Part shown: positions 31,101 to 39,292 of the stretch, one piece after another | Layout: each line of letters opens with the position of its first letter | Numbering within the stretch: the first letter of the stretch is position 1 | Program-made: the position numbers and the translations under genes | Assembly: GCA_015680685.1 (NCBI GenBank) | Contig: MNCI01030770.1 | Span: 1 to 39,292 of the forward strand | Source of the DNA: Gnetum montanum | Lineage: Eukaryota > Streptophyta > Gnetopsida > Gnetales > Gnetaceae | Direction of reading: 5' to 3' | Length of the DNA: 39,292 nucleotides | Notes under the pieces: generated by a model | What the model saw: the letters and a program-made list of their open reading frames with translations, nothing else | Databases searched by the model: none | What the model was told of the DNA's origin: nothing

Positions 31101-32729
31101 ATAACTCTTACTTCAATTGCTTACGTGTCGTTATTGTTTTCGATTTGATGAAGTGAGGAAGCAGGCCTTAGAAACAATCAGAGAGGAGGAGGATACGTGT
31201 ACTGAGAAAAAAAATGAGGAGGAAAGCCCGAAGAAGAGCCAAGGTGGGGGAACAGAGCCATTAACGGAGAAGACTACTGAAACTGCACCCTTAGACGACC
31301 AAGACGCTATCAACCAAATGTTCAGTAGCTACCTCAAGGGTGACTTGGACTTGGGCGATCCCCCAGAAGGTGACAAGGATCAGGGTATGTCTTCACTTTT
31401 AGTTGGTTTTTATTATATTAATTGTGGCTCCTACTTTTATTTATTTATTTTTTTTTTGTGTTTTTGTCTTAGATGAAGGCAGCGGTACCAGGACGGTACG
31501 GTTGGACGTTCCCATGAAGACGGTTCCCCCTAAGGGGACCGCTGAGGTTAGTTCTTCCCGTACCCGTCAGCCGCTTATTTGGTCAGAGATGCCAAATAAG
31601 TCGAATTTTGTGAATGGGATCGCGGAAGAAGTCGTTAAACATCTCCAGGAAGTCCATCCTGATATAGGTATGAATCATTCAAAGATTAGAAGCTTCGTGT
31701 CTTACGTGTACCATTTTAATGTTCGTGTTCTCTGCATGGGTAGGTGCTAAACTAAGATGGGATCCCTTTGAGGGCATCAGTATGGAAAGCCTAACTACAC
31801 TTTCCCCAGAAGTAGAACAGGTGCCAAGGCCCATTTACGAAGGGGTTGGAGAAAGCCTTGCACACAATGCCAAGTCGTTATGGACTTGTAGGCGTTCTGT
31901 TGAATAGTTGTGGCTACAAGTACAGGCAAAGGAAAAGAAAGTCTCTACTGTAACAGAGGAGTGTGATGATTTAAAGGCTCGATACGAGTTTGCTGCTGCT
32001 AGGCTAAGTGGAGATCGTTCTTGGCGATCCTCGGAGATTACGTACACCAGATATTGGAACCTTCTGAATCGTCATGCGTCACTGACTCGGAGAATAGCGA
32101 AATGCAAAGCTCAAATTGATCTTCTGAACCTTAAGTGTCAAGATTGGAAGGCTTTCGCTTCCAAGGTTCGCAAGTGGGGTCAGGATGAGAAGAACCATAA
32201 ACATCAGTACAAGAAGTCGCTAAAAGAGGTATCTATTGAAAAGCGGCAACTGGAGATGTTTGTGGAGGGTTTGGGTTTGCATTCCGCCTTCGATACCTTT
32301 GCCCAAAACACAATTATGGAAATGGAATCGCCTAAGAGGGTCATCACGACTGCTTTTGGGGAGGTATCGGTAGGTGAATTTCCTCTGAAACACCCTACCT
32401 GGTCAACGGTCGACAAAGGCAAGGCTTTGGCAAACGTTGACTCAGGCCTGGACGGAACAGATTGGGCCAGTGTTCCAGAGGAAGAAATCCTTCGTCGGCT
32501 GGAGTTTGACTTAGGGGGATCCCCTATGGTAAACGTTTTTTCTTTATGAAGTTAATTTATCAGATAATGTTTAAAATGTTTAACATCTGCTTATTTTGTG
32601 TTGGTTGTTTGTTTTTGCTGTTCTCAGCATGAGGGTGGCAATGATACTCACGAGGCTAGCCCCAGTGGAGCAAGGGCCCCTGACACTGGTGGTTCTAGAG
32701 GAGATGATCCTCCTGTCACGGACGCTTAG
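28197..32729 (+). pseudogene. Antisense accessory gene, copy B: eight exons, about 1,065 codons, NIF/HAD-like domain plus coiled coil
   Basis: Exons: 28197-28327, 29131-29580, 29658-29920, 30014-31054, 31154-31384, 31473-31667, 31744-32528 and 32628-32729 (TAG). Every junction is GT-AG except the acceptor before exon 4, which is AA where copy A has AG. Residues about 45-194 resemble the FCP1/NIF phosphatase domain: ELIGVL (54-59) at the DxDG position, EFLAFLLTNFEVAMWS, then NNTLFIAAREHTLFQNPPG where active enzymes have a DD pair, so catalysis is probably lost. Exon 4 (about 347 residues) is a conserved domain I cannot name, loosely like plant transposon-associated proteins. Exons 5-6 are acidic/Ser-Thr-rich; exon 7 is a Lys/Glu-rich coiled coil. 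Stops at 30367, 30514 and 31905 are sense in copy A. It lies opposite to and between gag-pro and RT. HAD assignment is by motif order and needs a profile search. Confidence 0.85.
28328..29130 (+). other. Intron 1 of the accessory gene, rich in GCGTA motifs
   Basis: 803 bp, donor GAG/GTAAGC and acceptor TTGCAG/GGAC. It contains at least three exact GCGTATACGC and many GCGTA variants, the only intron of the gene that does. It may serve as a promoter-proximal enhancer or be LTR-derived sequence. Confidence 0.75.
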
Positions 32730-32823
32730 TGTTTTTGTAGTTTTTCTGGTTTTTGCCGTTTGACATAGGAATTGTAATTGAAAAATGTTGAACACAACAG
32801 GAAAAATTGTAAAATGTGGCATG

Positions 32824-32829
32824 AATAAA
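32824..32829 (+). terminator. Poly(A) signal AATAAA of the accessory gene
   Basis: AATAAA lies 95 bases after the stop codon in an A/T-rich context. The conserved GCACACACGACATG sequence follows at about 32859 and is also found beside copy A's gene end. Confidence 0.6.
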
Positions 32830-33308
32830 ATATTTTTTTATTTTGTTTTTAAGTTGTTTGCACACACGACATGATACTAAAGTATTTTTGGGTTCGCTTT
32901 TCTGTTTAAATGCAATGCACAGAAGTAATCATAAACGAGATGTAAACAGGGGAACAAGATTTGCACTAGTTTAAGGCCATTTTGGGCCCTAATGCGTAGT
33001 TTAAGGCCATTTCGGGCCCCAATGCGTAGTTTAAGGCCGTTTCGGGTCCCAGTGCGGACGCGTAATATGTCATGGCGGATATTTCGTAGTTGACTCACTA
33101 TTTCTGATCGTGGCTAGTTTAACGTCATTGCGGACATGATAGTTTAACGTCTTTCTGGTGTTGTAATTTTTTTTGTTTTTTGTTGTTTATTATTATTTCT
33201 TTGTGTTTTTTGGATTTTATCGTAGTTTAGCGTCATTTCGGACGAGTTATAGTTTAACGTCGTTTCGGACTGTTCGTAGTTTAACGTCATTCCAGACGTT
33301 GGAGCATT
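32830..33308 (-). other. Spacer with module-boundary repeats, copy B
   Basis: From the gag-pro end outward in element sense: units like GTCCGAAATGACGCTAAACT (33215-33300 and about 33115-33150), then GGGCCCGAAATGGCCTTAAA units (32965-33050). Order and sequence match copy A's spacer. No gene. Confidence 0.8.
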
Positions 33309-36300
33309 TCATTTTAGTTGTTTCTTGATTTTCTTCATTTTTTTATCAGGGAGTGTATCGACCGGTATGATTTTGTATTCTCCGTCTCCCTCGCTGATCA
33401 CGTTGAATGGCAATTCAGTCCAGGAGACGTCTGTTAGAATGTTTTCGGTATCGATATTTTTAGGTGCTTCGATGTCGGTTGTTGTTTCTGTGTTGTTTTT
33501 TTCATGAGGTGACACATGTACAGTGTTAAACGCAGGTGTTTCAGCTTCAGGCTCTTGTCCCGTATTCAAAGGTTCACTACCCACCAGTGGTGTTTTGTTT
33601 AAGTCCTTTTGGCCAGGCTTGTCGAGTTCAACCTCGGAGCCTCGGTCCTCGTCTGTGTGCGATGAAATTAGGGGAGGGGCTGCTTCCCCATGTATGACGA
33701 TTTCACCACCCTCGTAGGGTAGGCGAATCTTCTGATTTATAGGGGAGGACACAGCTCTCAGTTGGGCTAGCCAGGGTCTTCCTAATATTAGGTTGAATCC
33801 TAGCATTTCATCGATGACAAGGAAGTCAGCAGATCTGGGGAACTGGTCTCCCGCTACAAAGTCTAGGGTTATCGTGCCTTTGACTAATACGCGCAACCCG
33901 CTGAAGGACTTTAAGCATGTGGTTGTCGTAGGTTTGATTAGGTCGGTGAGTCCCAGTTGTTCAATGATAGGATATGGTACAACGTTGGTAGCTGCCCCAT
34001 CATCTACATGTACCCTATGTATTTTGAATTGGTTTACATGTATAGTTATGAACATAGGGATTGTTGTTGTCTCACCTGTCTTCTTATCCACTTTGATGCT
34101 ATCATCATGGAAGCTCAAGGGCTTAGGACTGACCCCGTGAGATGGGTATATTACTGCGTGGATGACGGGTTCGTTGGGAGGCAAGTCCTCACTGACCGGG
34201 ATCGATGCAAGCATGCGCACCAGAGCTTCCCGATGAGTCTGGGACGTTAGTACCAGGTCATACAAGCTTAACGAGGTGTTTTTCTGTTTTAGGGCTTGAG
34301 TCACTTGTGTCAGGGCCGTTGCAAAATCCCTACTGTCAGGGACATTTTTATTAGCAGTGACTGGGTCCATTGGACCCAATAGTTTTATTTTGCATTTTGG
34401 TGGTTTGTCGTTATTGTTAGGACCTGTCGTTTTATAAGGTTCTTGTGTTTCGGATGACTCACCGTTGCTGTCGGTGTTCGGTCGATCGTTGGATGACGAC
34501 ATGGGCATAGAGTTAAGTGGAGTTGGTTTGGGTGGCCCCATGGCTAGCCATTGGCGTTCCTTCTCCATGCGCTCAAGTGTAAGCCTGTCTACCAGGCGTT
34601 CTCGTGTGTTACGTGGAGGTGGAATTGGCCTCGGAGCCTGGGATTGCCCTGGGACCTTTACTACGTATGGAGCCGGATGGGGTTGTAGGTGGACGGTGGG
34701 ATATGATTGGGCAGGAATCTGTCCAAGTATCCTAATGACGTACGGGGTTGGTCTCGGTGGAGGTTGGACCTCCGTCGTTGCAACGGTGGGTGGCACTCGG
34801 ACTACGAAAGGGGTAGGCCAAGCATGAAGGGTTGGTGTATCCGTGGGATTGACCGGAGGGATGCGCACCATGTATGATTTTTGGTGCATTTTGATGTTGG
34901 GGGTGGGCACGGTCTAGGGCACTCGGACTACGTATGGCCACTGCGGGGCATGGGATGGTTGAGATGCAGGTGCGGACGCAGCGGGACGAATCTGAACCAT
35001 GAACGGCTTGCCAAATGTTTCTTGCTTATTTTCGGGGTAGATGGTCTTGATGCGGGGTGTGTCGGAATCGTCGTCACAATAGATTGCGTCAATTACGTAC
35101 GCTGCCTCTTTAGTATTCAGGGGGTCTTTGTACATCCCCATGGTTTGATTTTGCGGTTGGACGAGGTTAGCCCCATCAAAAGTGATTTTTCCATCATCAA
35201 TCATCCGCTGGATATCTTGTTTCAGGGTGAAGCAGTAATCTGTTCCGTGCCCATTGCGTTGATGGTAGTCGCAAAAGCGATCCATCCTAAATCCTTTGGG
35301 CACGGGCGGCTCATCCGGCGTTGCTAGGCTAGGGTTCTGTATGAGTTGGCAGAATCGTTCGTGCCTTTGGATAGCCGCAGGGGATAATTGCTTATGTTGC
35401 ATCAACCCAGCCTTTAAGAGTTGGTCAAAGAGTTGGGACGGTTTCATCGGTAAAGACGTGTACTGAGAGGGTTCCTTCCTCTCGAAATTACGTGCACGGT
35501 TCGTCGGGTTCTATGACGATGACTCTGGGGTTGTTGTGGGAGCGGGCTGATAGTAGTTAGTGGTGGTTGCGGGCGGTCTTTGTTGATGTGTGGTGTTCGT
35601 TTGCTGGGTTCCCGCTATTGCTACTATATTTATCTTAGCCTTCTCTTTATCCTTTTTAGTATGTTGATTTTTGAAGGCCAAGTATGCTGAGACATGGCTA
35701 TTTTGAGCCGCTTCCTCTATGTTTCTGATCTGTAAAAATGCCTGATTCACATCACATGCGTTGGGGTAATAAAGTTTGGACTTAAAGAAATCGTTGACAG
35801 CCCCCTTCAAAATTGTAAGCAAATAGGTTGGAGAGATTGGTTCGTGCAGCTCGTTGACAGCCGCACTCCATCTCTGAATAAACTTCTGCGCAGGTTCAAG
35901 CGGTGCTTACTTGATCTGCATGAGGCTATCTAGCGTGGCCTCGGGTTTCAAGTTGTACTTGAATCGGGTCACAAACTAGCGTAAAAGGTCATCCAAAGAA
36001 AAAATAGAGTTCCTAAGCAGGGCTCGGTACCAATCGAGTGCTCTCCCTGCGAGAGACATGGGAAATACTCGGAGGATGGAGTGGGGCCAAGCCTGGAGCA
36101 GCGCGCATTCTAGACAGAATGTTATAAGGTGCACGTTGGGATCAGTCTCCCCATTGTACTTGGTTAATGTGGGCAAGGGGACACCTTTGGGTAAGGCTAG
36201 AGGTGGGACCGAAGAGCTGATAGGGTCATCGTTGTAGAAGTCCACTACCTTTAACTCTCCCTCAGTGGCCGTTTTGAGGCGTTTTACCTCTTCAGTAAGC

Positions 36301-37418
36301 TCTTGCATTATCTTTTTGGCGTCTGCCCAGTCTTGGGCGCTCGATGACGCAGCGGCTTGGGGTTGCGATATACTGTATAAGCTAGATTATTGCGTGTTAG
36401 GTTGAAGGGCTGAAAGTTGCACGGTCGGTGGTTGTGGAAAGGTTGCGGTGGGCGGCGCTACAGATGGCACGTGGTAAGGAAAGGGTTGTTGTTGGTGTTG
36501 CTGTAGTTGGGGTTGTGCTTGGAGCACATTTGCTGGTGGGACTGTGTGGCGTGGTGTATGGGGATGGGGGACTTGGTGCGATGGTGCTCCCCTTGCTGGC
36601 CATTGCCCTACCACGTTATGGGCGGGGACTTCCTGTTGGGTCACAACTGTTTGGGGAACTGTTTGTGCTTGGACGTGTGGTATGAAGTGGGCGGATGTGG
36701 ATGCCGGAATCATGTGTGGCATCCCTATCACCCTTGGTGGGAGTGTTGCCCCCAGGTTATCGAAAGGTGGCGGCACTTGTGAGGATGGGCCCGCAGCGGC
36801 AGGGGTGACCACGAGTGGAAAGGTGTTGGGTTGGGGATCACCCGGAAGAGGGACGTGGACTAGGGCTGCTGTTTCTGGCGGTGGCTGTTGAGCCTGGACG
36901 AATCTAAGGTGTTGCAAGAGCATGAGTTCCCCTATGCCAGGATGGAAGATGGGGTTGATCTGTGCTTGAGGGCTTAAGGTATGGTACGACTCTCCTTGCT
37001 CGGATTGAGCGGCAAATCCGTCCTCATCCTCTGGTTGGGGCTCCAATGCAGGCTGGTCCAACGAATTGTTTCTTTGGAGGAGTTGTGTGATGAGTTCCGA
37101 ATAGTGTTCAGGAACGGGAATTACGTCGTACGGGGAAGGGATGAACTCTCATCCCCCCCTGTAATACAACTCAAACTGCCTCTTTACCTCCAATTCAACT
37201 TGATCAACAGCCAGGTCAGCTTGTATCTTAATACAGATAAAATTGTACTGGTCCTGGGTAATGATGTTAGAGGCTGGGTCCCTCCCTTGCAGCCTTAGGG
37301 ATCGGCGGGGATCCGCTGTGGGTTTCATTCCTAGGTGTTGTGCGACGGGCTATTGGACAGCTATGGTGTCCATGGCGGTGGTCTGGGCAGTGAGAGCAGT
37401 GTTGTTTGAAGGGTTCAT
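33309..37418 (-). pseudogene. gag-protease polyprotein, copy B (one frame, seven in-frame stops, no frameshift)
   Basis: One frame of 1,370 codons from ATG 37418 to TGA 33311-33309. It is interrupted at 37350, 37149, 36387, 35976, 35907, 35511 and 34914 but never shifted. Domains in order: N-terminal part with QDQYNFIC; a Pro/Gln-rich linker; the Gag core (LPTLTKYNGETDP, AGRALDWYRALL, the typical Gag helix region); a knuckle-like CDYHQRNGHGTDYC followed by a TLKQDIQRMIDDGKI helix as in Tat Gag; four YVVRVP-type Pro-rich repeats; and retropepsin with VDDGAATNVV and LGRPWLAQL. It ends in a Lys-rich tail and stop, so RT must be expressed separately or by splicing. The copy A frameshift site at the G run corresponds to the TGA at 37149. 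Confidence 0.88.
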
Positions 37419-38127
37419 GATGCTATGTCATGGATAGGAGTAAGTCTAGAAAGGCTGAGTTGTTCTGTAATGTAGCATGTAGTGTGTACGCTTCAAAGGA
37501 CAGCGTATGGTATCAGCGTATACAGCGTATACAACGTGTGCAGTGTATACAGCGTATATGGGCAGCGTAGACACTGGAAAGCATATAAGGCGCATGATGG
37601 GTCAGCGTAAAGTGGGACGGCGTAAAATAAGAGCGTAAAGGACCACTTAGCGTAAAACTGGTGTTTAGCGTAAAACAGACGAACGTGACAACCTCAGCGT
37701 AAACACAAGCTCAGCGTAAAATAGGCCAGAGCGTAAAACAGAAAGCGCAAAACAAGCGAGCGTACAATGGGTTGTAGTGTAAACAATTTGCAGCGTAAAA
37801 TTCACACAATTTGCAGCGTAAAATTCACAGCGTAAACAGTTCACAGTATGAAACGGGCTCAGCGTAAAGGCCGACTCCGGCGTAAAGACAGGCGCGTAAA
37901 ACAGGTTGCAGCATTAACAATAGAGCGTAAAATAGATGAACGTAAAACAAAGATGGAGAGCAGGTTTTTAAGAACGTAAACACTGTGCAGCGTATACGCT
38001 GGACAATTGCGGGTTGGATTTTTGGATCGGACAGCGTAAACGCTGGGGAAGTTGGGGCAGCGTACCACTAGCAGCGTAGACGCTTAACAGCATCTACGCT
38101 GGGAGTTGCAGGTAAGAGTTTTAAGGA
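37419..38127 (-). other. Untranslated leader of copy B, TACGC-rich
   Basis: About 709 bases with dozens of AGCGTAAA on the plus strand (TTTACGCT in element sense). An ATG at 37431 is followed by a stop codon two codons later; gag is taken to start at 37418, the ATG shared with copy A. Confidence 0.8.
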
Positions 38128-38147
38128 GGCCCTCCTTCTAGCGCCAA
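38128..38147 (-). other. Primer-binding site of copy B
   Basis: TTGGCGCTAGAAGGAGGGCC on the minus strand, four bases (GAAA) after the LTR end; one base different from copy A. Confidence 0.8.
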
Positions 38148-38151
38148 TTTC

Positions 38152-39292
38152 TGTACTGCCTGAAATCGTCGGTCTCCGGTTGGAAGGGAAAACAGAGGCC
38201 GTGGGATCGCGGGACCGGTACAGAAGACCCTGCCTTCGCCTGAGGGCAAGCTGGAATGTAACGGAGGTAGAGTACCTTGGGTGGTACGCACGTGGATCAA
38301 ACAAGGATTTCCCTGAACGTACGCAAAATGCTATACGCTGGGTTATGCGTAAATGGCGTGCTGGCGTAAACAGCAAAAGCAGCGTGAAACGTAAATGGAT
38401 GCAAACGAAGCACGAGCGTAAACAGACGTAAACGAGGCGTGGTCCATATTGACGTAAAACTGTAAAAGAACTTGCAGCAAATGAAACGATGGAATTACAG
38501 AGTCAGAGTACAGTGCACCGGTCTAACGCAGTTGTGGGAACACAAGGCGGACGAAAAGCCCCAGCGTACACAGAGGTGACTCAGTCGGTTTGCAGGGCGA
38601 GCAGAGCGTAAGAGACTAGATCCGCGGCGTGCAGGGCTTCCTAGCGTAAGAAGGTTTTCTGCTCTTTTGCGCAGCGTAAATGTTCTCTGGTGTGCTTTGG
38701 GATTTTGCGAACCGTCTGGATGAAGTGGAAAAATGGGGGTTTTATACAGCTTGTTACGCTAGACTCGGGATGGGAGACACGTGGCACGTTGACTGGGTGC
38801 ATACACTTTACAAATATACAAAATGTTACAACTGCTGGGCGTATATACGCTGAAAATGCTGGGCGTGAACTGGGTGGAGGTGCTGAGCGCTGGGCGTGTA
38901 CGTTGGTGAATGTTGGGCGTACACGCCGGGCGTATACGCTGATGGATGCTGGGCGTACAAGCCGGGCGCATACGCTGAAGGATGCTGGGCATACACGCCG
39001 GGCGCATACGCCGAAGGATGCCACTTGCTTCAATCCTTGCTCTTCGGTGTTATCTTCATGCTGTCATTGGAGATCCTGTCGTCGAGCGTGTGCATCTGCA
39101 GTGCCTGGGCGTGTACGCCGAAGAACTGGGCGTATACGCTGGAGTGCTTGGCGTATACGCTGGACGTATACATTGGAATGCTGGGCGTATAAGCTGGGCA
39201 TATACGCTGGAGTGCCGGGTGTATACGCTGGACATATACGCTGGAATGCTGGGCGTATACGCTGTGTGTGATCTTGGCATATACGCTGGAGT
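38152..39292 (-). repeat. 5' LTR of copy B (U3 start beyond right edge)
   Basis: Ends AGGCAGTACA at 38152, with the primer-binding site next. TATA at 38746-38738. The palindrome array runs from about 38840 to the edge, with at least four exact GCGTATACGC in the visible part. It is similar to the LTR at 21506-22831 throughout, but visibly less so at the U5 end than in the middle. Confidence 0.88.
38738..38746 (-). promoter_or_regulatory. TATA box (TATAAAACC) of copy B 5' LTR
   Basis: Promoter expected to drive element RNA through gag-pro toward lower coordinates, opposite to the accessory gene. Confidence 0.65.

Larger units (their letters stand above)
21506..39292 (-). mobile_element. Copy B: near full-length Tat-like Ty3/gypsy element with antisense gene (5' LTR cut by right edge)
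   Basis: In element sense (right to left): 5' LTR (beyond 39292 to 38152), primer-binding site (38147-38128), leader, gag-protease (37418-33309), spacer, accessory gene on the opposite strand (28197-32729), spacer, RT - RNase H - archaeal-type RNase H - integrase (27551-24286), 3' noncoding region, 3' LTR (22831-21506). A second RNase H with DGAS, NNIVEYEGL and GDSQLVV signatures, plus the Gag C-H-H-C knuckle, places it in the Tat lineage. Both polyproteins are broken, so it is not autonomous now. Visible span about 17.8 kb. Confidence 0.9.

Noticed and set aside
34465-34827. Plus-strand ORFs opposite gag (34465-34827, 36428-36891)
   Set aside because: They are the complement of the proline/glutamine-rich Gag coding sequence and show no motifs.

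Overview
Land-plant nuclear DNA, eukaryotic throughout: GT-AG introns, an A-type (CYP71-clan) plant cytochrome P450, and Ty3/gypsy LTR retrotransposons with the dual RNase H layout of the Tat lineage. Nothing seen fixes the clade; the long AT-rich intergenic DNA and nested retrotransposons suit a large genome such as a fern or gymnosperm, but that is inference.

Layout. (1) 1-5230 is a small P450 neighbourhood on the minus strand: the first two exons of an apparently intact P450 (2156 to 22, continuing off the left edge) with a duplicated TATA core promoter, and behind it the frameshifted last exon of a second P450 (5230-4425) whose 3' part is tandemly duplicated. (2) 5231-10121 is AT-rich intergenic DNA with short duplications, a decayed coiled-coil coding relic (about 8099-9135) and several perfect palindromes. 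(3) 10122 to about 18830 is copy A, a plus-strand, truncated Tat-like element: 5' LTR, primer-binding site, leader, gag-protease, then a gene on the opposite strand. (4) About 18830-21505 is a junction region with the 3' end and LTR of an unrelated LTR element. (5) 21506-39292 is copy B, a second element of the same family as copy A but on the minus strand: 3' LTR, 3' noncoding region, pol (integrase, RNase H, RT), antisense gene, gag-protease, leader, primer-binding site and a 5' LTR cut by the right edge.

The most interesting content is the extra gene carried antisense in both elements, lying between the protease and the reverse transcriptase. It has eight coding exons in copy B; the last seven recur in copy A with the same lengths except exon 3 (263 against 269 bp). 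All introns are GT-AG apart from one acceptor lost in copy B. In copy B it has its own TATA box and a poly(A) signal. It encodes about 1,065 residues: an N-terminal domain that I read as an FCP1/NIF-type HAD phosphatase fold with its catalytic aspartates replaced, a conserved middle region, an acidic linker and a coiled coil. Antisense orientation would let its introns survive the element's RNA stage. Both copies are now pseudogenes, with stops at different codons, so an intact ancestor is implied.

Two motif systems are laid over the element. TACGC / GCGTATACGC motifs fill the LTR U3, the leader, and the promoter and first intron of the antisense gene. A roughly 20-bp motif resembling GTCCGAAATGACGTTAAACT recurs in the spacers between coding modules. 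The assembly has a 65-N gap and two single Ns in pol, with an inverted duplication beside them that is probably an assembly error.
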